Source of the DNA: an uncultured Pseudodesulfovibrio sp. | GTDB lineage: Bacteria > Desulfobacterota > Desulfovibrionia > Desulfovibrionales > Desulfovibrionaceae | Direction: 5' to 3' | NCBI RefSeq assembly: GCF_963677845.1 | Contig: NZ_OY782498.1 | Coordinates: 3,631,001 to 3,695,000 of the forward strand | DNA: 64,000 nucleotides | Shown: positions 32,507 to 41,898 of the stretch, piece by piece | Layout: every line of letters starts with the position of its first letter | Position numbering within the stretch: the first letter of the stretch is position 1 | Translations under genes and position numbers: made by a program | The notes under the pieces: generated by a model | What the model saw: the letters and a program-made list of their open reading frames with translations, nothing else | Told to the model about the DNA's origin: nothing | Databases searched by the model: none

Positions 32507-33703
32507 TTACAAATCCCGGAGGCCGGTGACGGAAGCCACAGCCTTGATACCTTTTTTTGCGCCGGTAAAGCCGAGTTTTTCTTCAGTGGTTGCCTTGAAG
32601 TTGACCTGATGCGCATCCAGTCCGAGCAAGCGGCAAATATTCTTTGCGATTTGATTCGCATGCGGGGAAAGCTTCGGAGCTTGCGTGATAACGGTCAGGT
32701 CGGCATGGACAATACGTGTGTCCGCCTCTTCGGCCATGGTCAGGACTTCTCGCAAAAGGATAGAGCTGTCCACTCCCTTGAATTTCGGGTCTGTGTCCGG
32801 GAAGTGTTTGCCAATGTCTCCGCCACCGAAAGTGCCCAGAATGGCATCTGTCAGAGCGTGCAGGAGTACATCTCCATCTGAATGAGCGATGATGGTCGGG
32901 CCACCGGCAATGGGGACGCCGCCAAGCACCAGAGGACGATCGTTTTCGCCGCCGAAGCGGTGAACGTCATACCCCCAACCCACACACGGGACAGTCGTCT
33001 TGGTTTCTTCCAGACGTTTCAGGTCTTCGGGGACAGTTATTTTGATGTTACGTGTCTCACCGGGAACAACGGCCACCTCAGCTAATTTTTCAACCATGCT
33101 GGCGTCATCGGTGACTTCCCATCCTTCTGCATCAGCCTGGTCATGAGCTTCTTTGAGTATGGACGTTTCAAAACCTTGCGGTGTTTGTACCGCGGCCAGC
33201 TCAGCCCTGTTCAGAGTGTCGATAACTGTATCGTCAGCCACGCGTTTGACCGTGTCCGTCACCTGTATGGCAGGGATCACGCCATGCGCTCCATTATCAA
33301 GGGCTTCGATGAGATCGGTGATAATTCGAGGGGATACGAACGGGCGGGCCGAGTCATGCACCAAGATGCCGTCACACTCTTTGGGCAGTCCTGTCAGTCC
33401 ATTCCTGACGGAATCCTGACGTCGCTCACCACCGGAGATGACTTTCCACTTCAGGCCGAGGTCTTCCGATTTGAAATATTGGCGGAGTTTTTTCTCCATG
33501 ACCGGAGCATCTTCGGGCGGGAAGACGAATACCAGCCCCTTGACGCGCGCTACACGTGAGAATGTTCGGGCGCAATGCCAGAATAGTGGTGCGGATTTGT
33601 ATTCGAGGTACTGCTTGCGTTCGCCGTTGACGGCTTCAGCCAGTCGGGTACCGGAGCCTGCGGCAAGGATTATGCCCCAGATATTTTTGAGTGGACGCGT
33701 CAT
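32507..33703 (-). CDS. ispDF: Bifunctional IspD-IspF enzyme of the MEP pathway
   Basis: A 398-residue fusion catalysing two non-consecutive steps of isoprenoid synthesis: MEP cytidylyltransferase (IspD, about 1-230) and MEcPP synthase (IspF, about 236-398). IspD shows GIILAAGSGTR, VHDSARPFV and LAAVQTPQGF. IspF shows GWGYDVHRFGG, IIAHSDGDVLLHALTDAILG and KATTEEKLGFTG. The start at 33703 matches the family's N-terminus; a 44-codon in-frame extension would run through the rnpB terminator and is rejected. Confidence 0.95.
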   Translation of the reverse strand: MTRPLKNIWGIILAAGSGTRLAEAVNGERKQYLEYKSAPLFWHCARTFSRVARVKGLVFVFPPEDAPVMEKKLRQYFKSEDLGLKWKVISGGERRQDSVRNGLTGLPKECDGILVHDSARPFVSPRIITDLIEALDNGAHGVIPAIQVTDTVKRVADDTVIDTLNRAELAAVQTPQGFETSILKEAHDQADAEGWEVTDDASMVEKLAEVAVVPGETRNIKITVPEDLKRLEETKTTVPCVGWGYDVHRFGGENDRPLVLGGVPIAGGPTIIAHSDGDVLLHALTDAILGTFGGGDIGKHFPDTDPKFKGVDSSILLREVLTMAEEADTRIVHADLTVITQAPKLSPHANQIAKNICRLLGLDAHQVNFKATTEEKLGFTGAKKGIKAVASVTGLRDL

Positions 33704-33735
33704 GCGAAACCCTGTGCCGTTGAATGAAAAGTGGT

Positions 33736-33769
33736 CGCGCGAGAAAAGGTATGCGCCTTTTCTCGCGCG
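33736..33769 (-). terminator. Terminator of rnpB
   Basis: A perfect 14-bp stem CGCGCGAGAAAAGG/CCTTTTCTCGCGCG with a 6-base loop, just beyond the 3' end of the RNase P RNA and before ispDF. It lacks a long T-tract; the following minus-strand bases are ACCACTTTTC. Confidence 0.8.
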
Positions 33770-33776
33770 GTATATC

Positions 33777-34143
33777 AAGTTGGAGCCGGTCATAAGCCGG
33801 GTTTTGTGGCCCCTTTCGGGGTGGTCATCATTCATCTAGACCGACTGTTACCAGCCGGTTCGAGCAACCTACCCGACAGCTCGATCGGGCCGATCTACAG
33901 CGCTGTCCTATTTGGTCTTGCTTCGGACGGAGTTCACCTGGCCTGCCGTGTCACCACGACAGCCGGTAGGCTCTTACCCCACCGTTTCACCCTTACCGCC
34001 GGTAAAAACCGGAGGCGGTATACTTTCTGTTGCACGTGACGGGGATCGCTCCCCCTGGGAGTTACCCAGCGTCCTGCCCTGAGAAGCCCGGACTTTCCTC
34101 CCCGATCAAAGATCGCGGCGATGACCTGTCCGACTCCAAACTT
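33777..34143 (-). ncRNA. rnpB: RNase P RNA, bacterial class A
   Basis: Catalytic RNA that matures tRNA 5' ends. On the minus strand the universally conserved segments occur in order: GAGGAAAGTCCGGGC (near 34100), ACAGAAAGTATACCGCC, GGGTAAGAGCC, AGATGAATGATGACC and AACCCGGCTTATGACC near the 3' end. The P1 helix pairs GGAGTCGG (5') with CCGGCTCC (3') and extends with AAGTT/AACTT; this set the approximate ends. About 367 nucleotides, normal for type A. It is flanked by the zinc-ribbon gene upstream and its terminator downstream. Confidence 0.95.
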
Positions 34144-34184
34144 GTGTTATATCCAACGAGGCCGTCAGGCCCCGAATTCAATCT

Positions 34185-34916
34185 CTAATCCTGAGATTCA
34201 GGCTCAATGTGCGCTTTCCAGTAAATGAGGCGCTGGCAGTTGGGGCAGCTCAATATCTGCTGGCCTTTCTGCAAATCGTTGTACGCCTGCGGCGGAATCA
34301 TGATGTTACAGCCAGAACAGATACCCTTGGAAACAGGGACGATAACTGGATTCTTCAAGCGTTCACGAATGAACTCGTAACGGCCCAAGATCGGCGGCGG
34401 AACAGCCTTGCAGGACTTTTTACGCTTGCGGCCTAAGGAGTCGAGTTTCTTCTGAGCCTTGGCCAGACGTTCGTCCAGTGTTGTCTTGAGTGCATCGTAC
34501 TGTTCTTTGACGCCGCTCATTTCTTCAGTCAGTGACTCGGTGGCCTCGTCCTGACGGATAAGTTCTTCACGGACAGCTTCCTGCTCGTCATCACGCATGC
34601 GGTTGAGTTTTTCCAGAGAATCCATTTCGCGCATCATGGCGTGGTATTCCTTGGTGTTGCCAACCAGCATCAGCTTGTTTTTGGACTTCTTGATTTTACC
34701 GGCATCCTCATCGATTTCAAAGGTCAGCTTTTTCTGCTGTTCCTTGAGGATATCAGTTTTTTCGTCGATCTGGTTGCGGCGTTCATTGAATTCGCTCATC
34801 TGTGACTCAAGGTCGGACAGCTCTTGAGGAGCTTGTTCGATTACATCCTTGAGGGTGAGGATCTCGTCGTCAACCTGCTGCAGAACGATCAACTGTTCGA
34901 TTTGTTTCTGATACAT
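34185..34916 (-). CDS. Coiled-coil protein with C-terminal C4 zinc ribbon (CdsZ-like)
   Basis: A 243-residue protein. Residues about 1-165 are a long, strongly charged antiparallel coiled coil; residues about 195-230 hold a four-Cys zinc ribbon (GICSGCNIMIPPQA, LSCPNCQRLIYWK). This architecture is that of the zinc-ribbon domain protein family also called CdsZ/DUF164, implicated in regulation in Chlamydia. GAGAGG lies upstream of the ATG. It sits between nif3-like and rnpB genes; its function here is unknown. Confidence 0.85.
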   Translation of the reverse strand: MYQKQIEQLIVLQQVDDEILTLKDVIEQAPQELSDLESQMSEFNERRNQIDEKTDILKEQQKKLTFEIDEDAGKIKKSKNKLMLVGNTKEYHAMMREMDSLEKLNRMRDDEQEAVREELIRQDEATESLTEEMSGVKEQYDALKTTLDERLAKAQKKLDSLGRKRKKSCKAVPPPILGRYEFIRERLKNPVIVPVSKGICSGCNIMIPPQAYNDLQKGQQILSCPNCQRLIYWKAHIEPESQD

Positions 34917-34972
34917 TGTTAACCTCTCTATCTATTTGAAATTTTGCCCAATCGTTCAATCGGCTTGTTTCG

Positions 34973-35971
34973 CTATTTTTTGACGTGTACCCGGAACGGG
35001 TCTTCGCCTTCGAAAAATTGTACGTCCACATCAGCCATCTCGCCTGCAAGCTCTTTGGCAAATCGACGCATCATTTCCTCTTCCAATGAAAAATGTCCGG
35101 CATCCACCACGCAAATAGGTGTCTCCACCGCTGCATGATATTTTATGTCGCCGGTAATAAATACGTCAGCTCCGGCGTTTGCCGCCTTGTCGATAAGCGA
35201 CGATCCAGAACCTCCGCAATAAGCCACTGTGGTAACCGTTTCAGGTTGTGGGCCTGAAATCATGAGTGCGTCACGCTGGATAAGGGTATCCAATTTCGCG
35301 ATGAACGCATCCCATGGCAAGGATTCTGGCAACTTACCGACTTCGCCAAAACCAACTTCACGTCGGGGTGCGGTCAGTGAGCGAATATAGAACAGAGGGC
35401 GTTTGCCCATGGAAAATTCAATCTTGTTGGCCACATCAGCCCAGTGCGACTCGTCGCAGACTAAACGGACTTCGCCGGTACGACTTTGTGATACGGAATG
35501 AATACCGTCGTGATTGGCCCAGATGTCGGCGGCTTCTCGGGATATTGGTTCTTCTGTGTAGAAGGAAGCCTCAATGGGGGCGTAGCCTGTTTCGATTTCA
35601 AGGAGTTTTCTGCCTTCCAATGCAAGATCATATCCTAACCAGAAAGCCGGACCACCGGGGCGGGTGTCCAAAGAGGTATGTGCGCTGTACAACCATGTGC
35701 CGCTTTTAACGACGCGACGCAGCACATCCATATACATGGATTCCGCGTTCGGCATTTTGGGCTTCATGTACAAGGGATGATGTGTAATCACGGCCCCGGC
35801 ACCCCAGTTTAGACACTTCTCAAGGGTTGCTGGTGTCGGCTCCAAGGCCGCGGCCACCTTGTCAGTCTCTGTTATTTCACCAGCAATCTGGACGCCGCTA
35901 TTGTCCCAGGAACTTTGATTTGCTTCCGGGGCGGAAATGCGGAAAATCGATAAAATATCCTTAATTTTCAT
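34973..35971 (-). CDS. Nif3-like dinuclear metal centre protein (YbgI/DUF34 family)
   Basis: A 332-residue member of the Nif3/YbgI family, which forms hexamers with a di-metal centre; GTP cyclohydrolase-like activity has been suggested in some members. Metal-binding motifs include ANQSSWDNSGVQI, AVITHHPLYMKP (His pair), YSAHTSLDTRPGG and, near the C-terminus, VFITGDIKYHAAVE and CVVDAGHFSLEEEMM. Residues about 120-220 form the insertion domain of the long subfamily. The start at 35971 (MKIKDILSIF) is the family N-terminus; its ribosome-binding site is weak. Confidence 0.88.
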   Translation of the reverse strand: MKIKDILSIFRISAPEANQSSWDNSGVQIAGEITETDKVAAALEPTPATLEKCLNWGAGAVITHHPLYMKPKMPNAESMYMDVLRRVVKSGTWLYSAHTSLDTRPGGPAFWLGYDLALEGRKLLEIETGYAPIEASFYTEEPISREAADIWANHDGIHSVSQSRTGEVRLVCDESHWADVANKIEFSMGKRPLFYIRSLTAPRREVGFGEVGKLPESLPWDAFIAKLDTLIQRDALMISGPQPETVTTVAYCGGSGSSLIDKAANAGADVFITGDIKYHAAVETPICVVDAGHFSLEEEMMRRFAKELAGEMADVDVQFFEGEDPFRVHVKK

Positions 35972-36147
35972 ATGCTTACGACCACCTATCGTAAAGAAGA
36001 TGCTCCCGTAGGGTTTCCCCCTCGGGAGCATTAATTTCCTCTTCAATAACCCAGCCATTGGCCTTCGCGGGATACTTCAAGATATATGCGTTGAACTGGT
36101 TTCCAGTATCAAACTTCTTCAATCACGTCTCCCGTTTGGAGGGTCGT

Positions 36148-36223
36148 TGGTGGGCCAGCCAGGATTCGAACCTGGGACCGACCGGTTATGAGCCGGTGGC
36201 TCTGCCAACTGAGCTACTGGCCC
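36148..36223 (-). tRNA. tRNA with CAU anticodon, probably elongator tRNA-Met
   Basis: A complete cloverleaf on the minus strand: acceptor GGGCCAG/CTGGCCC, D-arm with AGCTCAGTTGGCAGAGC, anticodon stem ACCGG/CCGGT with loop CTCATAA, T-arm CCAGGTTCGAATCCTGG, discriminator A and an encoded CCA. The anticodon CAU could also be the lysidine-modified Ile tRNA. It is not an initiator because position 1 pairs normally with 72. Confidence 0.92.
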
Positions 36224-36370
36224 GTTGTCGAGTCCGGGAAGATAGACGTACCAAGAACGATTGTCAAGCCGGTCTGTTTTTAACATCGGCAAATTGTTCA
36301 GCTGTGAATTTTTGATTTTTATGAAAGCCCTCGTATCTCATGAAGCAACCTGAAGCGTTGAAGATTTTTT

Positions 36371-37732
36371 CTATTGTGTCTTTTCGACCTGTCGGATCAC
36401 TTTCATTGCGTACCATGATGCGATGGCGGCGGATATCCAGACGATGGCAAGGATGGAAAGCCAGAGCGAGATTGTGCCGTAGCCGAGGACAGAGGTGAAC
36501 AGGGTGAAGAGCGCAACCGGCGCGACGACCTGTCGGGCAAGGCCCATCCAGATGGCGAAAAGCGGTCGTTTCATGCCTTGAAGGGTGGAGGTTGCCACGA
36601 AAATGATCACGTATCCGTATAAGGTAAACGCATCTATACGCAGATATTCCGCGCCAATGAAAATGACTGCGGGGTCAGAGGTGAAGAGTCGCATGAGCGG
36701 TTCGGCCAACAGAAAAATTGGTATTGAAAGTGGGAGGAGCATAATAGCCCCATACTTGAGATTCTTGCGTACGGATTCGCGGATACGGTCAATGCGGTTT
36801 GCTCCGTAGTTTTGCGCGGTGACTGTCAGGGCAGCGACACTCAGGCCAATGGATGGCAGAAGGACAATCTGGTCGATGCGGGTGGCGATACCATAGGCCG
36901 CTGCTGCTTCCGGTCCGAAACCGGAAACAAATTTGAAGATAACGAAAAATCCGAGGGCGATGGTCATGGAGTTAAGCGCTGCTGGAAATCCCTGTCGTGC
37001 GATGTCGGCGTAGAGAGTGGGGTGCGGAATGAGGTTTTTGCCCGCGTTGGTGACAACCAGTCCTGTTTGACGTGCTCTATATCCAAGATAAATGGCTCCG
37101 AAAGCCTGAATGATGACCGTTGACCACGCCACGCCTTGAAGCCCCATGGCGGGGAGACCGAAACCGCCGTATATAAACCATGGATCAAGGGCTATGTTCA
37201 GTGTTGCCCCAAAGATGAGGACGTTGCGAAAACTTCTGGTGTCGCCTTGAGATTGAAGTATGGCGTTGAAGAGAAAAATTGCCACTGTAGCGACGTTGCA
37301 GGCGAAAATCGGGTTCATGTAGGCTAGACAAGTCTCAAGGTAATGTCCTTCGGCTCCTAGCCAACCGAAAATGGACGGAGAGAATGTCAGGCCGAACCAG
37401 GCCAGAAAGATGGAGACGAAGATGCCGAAACTGAGCATTTGTACGGCAATGAAAGCGGCCTGCTTGCGATCTTTGGCTCCGAGAGCTGCCCCCATGAGAG
37501 CGGTGGAGCCGGTGCCGATGCCACTGGCAAGCGCGGTGATGATGAAGTAAACGGGCAGAGAGAGGGCCAGAGCCGCTACGGCTTGCGTGTCAATGCGTCC
37601 GGCCCACCATGTGTCGACAACGTTGAACATGGTGTTGAAAAAAAAGCCCACCGAAGCGGGAACCGCGACCTGTCGGATAACTGCGGAAATCGGGCGTGAT
37701 GTGAGGTCTGTAGTGTCTGTGGTTTGTGTCAT
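36371..37732 (-). CDS. MATE-family efflux transporter
   Basis: A 453-residue inner-membrane antiporter with twelve hydrophobic helices in two homologous halves. Family features include VPASVGFFFNTMFNVVDTWWAG in helix 1, the first-half segment ALASGIGTGSTALMGAALGA, and the second-half counterpart LPSIGLSVAALTVTAQNYGA. Related proteins export drugs or metabolites in exchange for sodium or protons. The frame is complete. It is followed on the same strand, upstream, by the isoaspartyl peptidase, with a 47-base gap. Confidence 0.92.
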   Translation of the reverse strand: MTQTTDTTDLTSRPISAVIRQVAVPASVGFFFNTMFNVVDTWWAGRIDTQAVAALALSLPVYFIITALASGIGTGSTALMGAALGAKDRKQAAFIAVQMLSFGIFVSIFLAWFGLTFSPSIFGWLGAEGHYLETCLAYMNPIFACNVATVAIFLFNAILQSQGDTRSFRNVLIFGATLNIALDPWFIYGGFGLPAMGLQGVAWSTVIIQAFGAIYLGYRARQTGLVVTNAGKNLIPHPTLYADIARQGFPAALNSMTIALGFFVIFKFVSGFGPEAAAAYGIATRIDQIVLLPSIGLSVAALTVTAQNYGANRIDRIRESVRKNLKYGAIMLLPLSIPIFLLAEPLMRLFTSDPAVIFIGAEYLRIDAFTLYGYVIIFVATSTLQGMKRPLFAIWMGLARQVVAPVALFTLFTSVLGYGTISLWLSILAIVWISAAIASWYAMKVIRQVEKTQ

Positions 37733-37779
37733 TGATTTTGTATAACAGATAATGAGGTCGAAACCGACCCCTCTGGTAA

Positions 37780-38685
37780 TTACATGGTTATGTTTGCCTG
37801 AGGCGCACCTGCATCATCGGCATAGGCAAAGGCCATGCGCGGTGTATTGTGGGCAAATCCGTATTGGCCGTCCGGGGAAAGCATGATGACTCCGCCGTAT
37901 CCGTGTCCTCGATTTTTGAGCACTTCCATAGAAAGAGCGGCTGCAGTCATTGGTGCGTCTGTGCGCAGAAAGTCGCAGGCAGTTTTGCAAAGCATGACCC
38001 GGAGAATGGATTCGCCGTACCCTGTGGAAGAGGCCGCGCCGAGTTCGTTGTCCGCATAACCGCCGGACCCGATGATAGGGGAATCTCCCACGCGGCCAGG
38101 ATGTTTGCGCGGGGTTCCGCCCGTGGAAGTGGCGCAGGCCAAGTTGCCATTTTTATCCATGGCAACGGCTCCGACGGTATCCGAAGGATATTTACCGCTG
38201 AAAGCATTGATGGGCGTAAAAGATTCGTCATTTTTTATTTGTTCGTAAAAGGCGAGTTCCCGGTCCGTGAGCAACTCGCGAGGGTCGATTTCAGTGAAGC
38301 CACATTCCTGTGCGTACTGCATGGCGCCAGCTCCGACGAGAATACGAAAATCCTTGGCCGTCATGACCTTGCGTGCCAGAGAAACCGGGTGCAGAAGGTT
38401 GGCAACAGCAGCTACTGCGCCAAAATCCAGTTCCTTGCCATCCATAATGAAAGCGTCGAGTTCAATATCGCCGCATGCGTTGAGGAATGCTCCTCGTCCT
38501 GCGTCGAATGTGGGGTCTGCTTCCAGGATGTTGACGGCTTTTTCCACGGCATCCATAGCGGATATGCCGTCTGCCAACATGGGGTATATCTTGCTGACTG
38601 CCTGATGTACGCCCGCTACATGGTCGTCGACGAATTCGTCGGGAATGTCCCAGGCTCCGCCGTGAACTATAAGTCTTGGTTGCAT
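37780..38685 (-). CDS. Isoaspartyl peptidase/L-asparaginase (Ntn hydrolase)
   Basis: A 301-residue plant-type asparaginase that autocleaves to alpha and beta chains and hydrolyses isoaspartyl dipeptides or asparagine. The N-terminus LIVHGGAWDIP and DAGRGAFLNACGDIELDA are typical; the catalytic Thr is in KYPSDTVGAVAMDKNGNLA, followed by STGGTPRKHPGRVGDSPI and GGYADNELGAASSTGYGE. GGTGG favours the ATG at 38685 over a GTG at 38694. No signal peptide. The MATE gene follows. Confidence 0.92.
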   Translation of the reverse strand: MQPRLIVHGGAWDIPDEFVDDHVAGVHQAVSKIYPMLADGISAMDAVEKAVNILEADPTFDAGRGAFLNACGDIELDAFIMDGKELDFGAVAAVANLLHPVSLARKVMTAKDFRILVGAGAMQYAQECGFTEIDPRELLTDRELAFYEQIKNDESFTPINAFSGKYPSDTVGAVAMDKNGNLACATSTGGTPRKHPGRVGDSPIIGSGGYADNELGAASSTGYGESILRVMLCKTACDFLRTDAPMTAAALSMEVLKNRGHGYGGVIMLSPDGQYGFAHNTPRMAFAYADDAGAPQANITM

Positions 38686-38793
38686 TGCATCCACCTTTGA
38701 TTCTTTATCAAGTCTGGCGAAGTATGCCAGAAGGCATGATGGGAGTATAGCCGATTGTTGACGTGTCAGCGGCCTGTCTATAGGTATTGAACC

Positions 38794-39633
38794 ATGGGCA
38801 AGACTCCAACAAATACAGATGTGCGGTTTTGGCGCGACCCGGACTTACCCGGTGTAGAAGCTCGTTATTCCAGTTATAACGAAGACGCTTTTCGAAAGCA
38901 TACTCACGCGGCCTATTCAATAGGAATCATCGAGACAGGGAAAACAACATTTACTCTTAACGGCGAAGCTTTTCATGCTGGCGCCGGTCAACTGGTTTTG
39001 ATCGAACCGGAAGTTGTTCACGTCTGCAACCCTGATTTGGACTCCCGCATGACCTATCGGATGTTTTATGTGGAATCCTCGTGGCTGGAAACAGTGGGGG
39101 CAGAGATGTTTGGTCGGGAGATAGGGCCTCCGTCATTTCCCCTGCCGGTTGTGGATGATCCGGGATTGGTTGCGCATTGGCAGGATCTGCATGAGGTGGT
39201 CTCGAACGGTGGTGACCGCCTTGAGAAGGAGTCCTTGCTGGTGGAAGGACTTGCAGATTTGTTGTTAAGATATGCTGAATGTGGAGAAGTTCAGGTTTCT
39301 ACTGGTCAAGGTGATGCAATCTTAGCCGTCAAGCGCCATCTGGCAGAGAATTTGGCCGAGAAGGTCAGTCTGGATGCGTTGTCAAAAGTCGCGCATGTGA
39401 GTCGTTATCATTTGCTCAGGACGTTTCAGGCTTCTGTGGGGTTATCGCCACATGCATATCAGAACCAGCTTCGGGTTGATCTGGGTAAGAAGCTTTTGGC
39501 GGAAAATCTTTCTATCAGCCATGTCGCTGTTGAGGCGGGATTTGTGGATCAGAGTCATTTTTCCCGAGTGTTCAAGCAGTATACGGGAGCCACTCCCCAA
39601 CAATATCAGGCCGGGGTCGGAGACCGCCGCTGA
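38794..39633 (+). CDS. AraC-family transcriptional regulator
   Basis: A 279-residue regulator: an N-terminal cupin-like ligand domain (about 20-110, HTHAAYSIGIIETGKTTFTL, GAGQLVLIEPEVVHVC) and a C-terminal double HTH (about 175-270, VSLDALSKVAHVSRYHLLRT, SISHVAVEAGFVDQSHFSRV). It is divergent from the isoaspartyl peptidase gene and 79 bases upstream of a co-directional EamA exporter, an arrangement that usually means it activates the exporter in response to the exported metabolite. Confidence 0.92.
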   Translation: MGKTPTNTDVRFWRDPDLPGVEARYSSYNEDAFRKHTHAAYSIGIIETGKTTFTLNGEAFHAGAGQLVLIEPEVVHVCNPDLDSRMTYRMFYVESSWLETVGAEMFGREIGPPSFPLPVVDDPGLVAHWQDLHEVVSNGGDRLEKESLLVEGLADLLLRYAECGEVQVSTGQGDAILAVKRHLAENLAEKVSLDALSKVAHVSRYHLLRTFQASVGLSPHAYQNQLRVDLGKKLLAENLSISHVAVEAGFVDQSHFSRVFKQYTGATPQQYQAGVGDRR

Positions 39634-39712
39634 TTCGATTTCGCAATTTCATACAATATCTTTGTTCCTTCTTCTCTCATGGTGTCCCTGAAAATAATTC
39701 AGGAGGCTGTTG

Positions 39713-40645
39713 ATGAAAGAGACGATGACTGATGGCGTGGCTGTGGATGCCTTGTCGCATTCCGGTGTTCACTTCATGGGGCCGCGTTTGCTTGCTCCAT
39801 TGTGTCTGGCCGGAGCCGTTTTGCTTTGGGGAACATCGTTTATGGCGACCAAGACTGCTTTGACAGGGTTTTCTCCCATGGTCGTTATTTGGTTGCGTAT
39901 GACTATCGCCGCGCTTCTGGTCTTATTTCTTTTTAGACGTATACCCGCGCCCGACTATCGAAAGGGAGACTGGAAGGTCCTATCCTTTCTGTGTCTGATG
40001 CAGCCCTGTCTGTATTTCTTGTTTGAGGGGTACGCCATCGCCCTGACAACATCTGCTCAAGCCGGTATGATTTCTGCCCTGGTGCCCTTGATGGTTATGG
40101 TCGGAGCGTGGGGCATCCTCAAGGAGTCCATGTCCTTGAGGGGAGTGTCGGGAATAGTGGTTTCCATATGCGGCGTGATTTGGTTGTCGTTTGGCGGGAC
40201 ACCCGATGAGACTGCCCCAAATCCACTTCTCGGAAATACACTTGAAGTCGGGGCCATGGTGTGCGTGGCTATTTATATGGTGGTCATGAAAAGATTGTCC
40301 GCACGATATTCTACATGGTGGCTGACGAGTATGCAGTGTGTGGCCGGCGCATTCTTTTTTTTGCCGGGAGCGATTGTGTCAGGCTTTGGCCCGTTGCAGG
40401 AAGTCTCTTTATCTGCATGGTGTGCAGTGGGATATCTTGGTTTTTTTGTCACCTTGGGGGCATTTGGCCTTTACAATATGGCCATGACATTTATGCCGGC
40501 AGGACGGGCTGCTCTGGCTATTAATATGGTCTCGCCTGTGGCTCTTGTGTCAGGCTGGCTTGTGCTTGGTGAATCCATGTCGTTGATGCAGTTGTCTGCG
40601 TGCGGGATTATCGGATTTGGTGTGTGGTTGGGGCGGAGGGGGTAG
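39713..40645 (+). CDS. EamA/DMT-superfamily exporter
   Basis: A 310-residue inner-membrane protein with ten hydrophobic helices in two EamA repeats (AGAVLLWGTSFMATKTALTG in the first; LEVGAMVCVAIYMVVMKRLS in the second). Members export amino acids or related metabolites. AGGAGG six bases upstream sets the ATG at 39713 over a TTG at 39710. Regulation by the AraC protein upstream is inferred from position. Confidence 0.9.
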   Translation: MKETMTDGVAVDALSHSGVHFMGPRLLAPLCLAGAVLLWGTSFMATKTALTGFSPMVVIWLRMTIAALLVLFLFRRIPAPDYRKGDWKVLSFLCLMQPCLYFLFEGYAIALTTSAQAGMISALVPLMVMVGAWGILKESMSLRGVSGIVVSICGVIWLSFGGTPDETAPNPLLGNTLEVGAMVCVAIYMVVMKRLSARYSTWWLTSMQCVAGAFFFLPGAIVSGFGPLQEVSLSAWCAVGYLGFFVTLGAFGLYNMAMTFMPAGRAALAINMVSPVALVSGWLVLGESMSLMQLSACGIIGFGVWLGRRG

Positions 40646-40708
40646 CGGCAACCGGACGTTTTGGAGGGTTAATTTACGGAATCGTTCGGGTTTTTTTCGG
40701 TGCCAAAA

Positions 40709-40735
40709 AACAGCCTCCCGATTTGGGAGGCTGTT
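40709..40735 (-). terminator. Terminator of the DRTGG protein gene
   Basis: AACAGCCTCCC and GGGAGGCTGTT arms (11 bp) with a 5-base loop and, on the minus strand, a following T-run. Confidence 0.88.
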
Positions 40736-40758
40736 GAATGAATCTTGTTGAGGAATGA

Positions 40759-41823
40759 CTATTTCAGTTCCAATTCTTTTTTCAAGAACTCGAAATCGAT
40801 ATTGCTAGCGACCAATTCTGCGCCTTGCTTGATTTTGATGGCATCACGCAGTTTGTGTCGTGACAGAATGTCATCCATTTTCTTGGCTACGGTGAAGGTG
40901 TCTTCACGGACCATGATGATGGGTGTTTCCAACACTTCGGAGCGGGTCAGGATGATGTCGTTGGGATAGAGATTGCCTGTCAGGATCAGACAAGGGCAAT
41001 CGCCTTCGAGTGCAACGAGTTGGACATCCGAGCGATCACCGCCCACGATAATGGCGGAGTTCTTCTTTTTGCGGAAATGCGTCATGAAATTTTCCACCTG
41101 CATGGTGCCGATGAGAAATGATTCCACAACACGTTCACTTTTGTTGTGCGCAGAGATAATCTTGCCGCCGAGACGGTCAGCCAGATCGCCTACCTTGATG
41201 GCACCCATAAGCGGGTCACGAGGGATTACGCCGAGAACTTTGACGCCTTTGGACTCAAGCGAGGGGGCCAGAAGCTGATCAATCTCATCCATGAAATTCG
41301 GCGGGACATCATTGAGGATGACACCGGCCATCAGGTCGCCCAGAGTTTCTTTCATGACCATAAGGTAATCATATTTCAGTTCCTTCTGGAACCGGTCGAT
41401 GATTATGGTCTTGATGCCGAGTTTCTTGATGACGGAAATTGCGTCGGTGTCGCAATATTTACCGGAGTACATGGAGCCGGACCCGGCCACCAGAGTGACG
41501 TCCTTCTCTTCAGATACGGCGGCGTAGCCTTCCACGATCTTGTCGAGGAGGCCATCCATCTTGCCGGTGAAGGCTTTGACTTTAAAATCTTGAGTGACAA
41601 CTACGGGAGTGACCATCTCGGGGTCAGCCGTAACACCGAGCACATCCTGCACGAATGCTGCATCCTCGTCGCCGAGTTTGCCGTCGATCTCCATGGGCAT
41701 GGCTCCTACCGGTTTCATGTAACCGACGTTGAAGCCTTCTTTCTGTAGCCTCAGGCCAAGACCCATTACGATCATGTTCTTGCCCGAGTATCCCGTTGTT
41801 GATCCAATGTAGAGACCTGCCAT
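40759..41823 (-). CDS. P-loop/DRTGG-domain protein of the phosphotransacetylase N-terminal type
   Basis: A 354-residue protein. Residues about 1-200 form a dethiobiotin-synthetase-like P-loop domain (YIGSTTGYSGKN, GYMKPVGAMP); about 215-330 a DRTGG domain (MGAIKVGDLADRLGGKI, NSAIIVGGDRSDVQLVAL). The two are also the N-terminal part of long bacterial phosphate acetyltransferases, but the catalytic PTA domain is absent. AGGAGG precedes the ATG at 41823. It lies 75 bases downstream of the ADP-forming acyl-CoA synthetase, so a sensory or regulatory role in acyl-CoA/acyl-phosphate metabolism is inferred. Confidence 0.85.
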   Translation of the reverse strand: MAGLYIGSTTGYSGKNMIVMGLGLRLQKEGFNVGYMKPVGAMPMEIDGKLGDEDAAFVQDVLGVTADPEMVTPVVVTQDFKVKAFTGKMDGLLDKIVEGYAAVSEEKDVTLVAGSGSMYSGKYCDTDAISVIKKLGIKTIIIDRFQKELKYDYLMVMKETLGDLMAGVILNDVPPNFMDEIDQLLAPSLESKGVKVLGVIPRDPLMGAIKVGDLADRLGGKIISAHNKSERVVESFLIGTMQVENFMTHFRKKKNSAIIVGGDRSDVQLVALEGDCPCLILTGNLYPNDIILTRSEVLETPIIMVREDTFTVAKKMDDILSRHKLRDAIKIKQGAELVASNIDFEFLKKELELK

Positions 41824-41898
41824 GGAAACCTCCTGAATTATGGCGTGAGCGGGGCTGGTCAAGCACCTGCTGCTCATCTATATCACTTTGCGAAAAAA

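Noticed and set aside
32609-32881. Short plus-strand frames opposite ispDF
   Set aside because: Antisense shadows without motifs or start signals.
33704-33835. N-terminal extension of ispDF
   Set aside because: Would cross the rnpB terminator and part of rnpB; family N-terminus begins at 33703.
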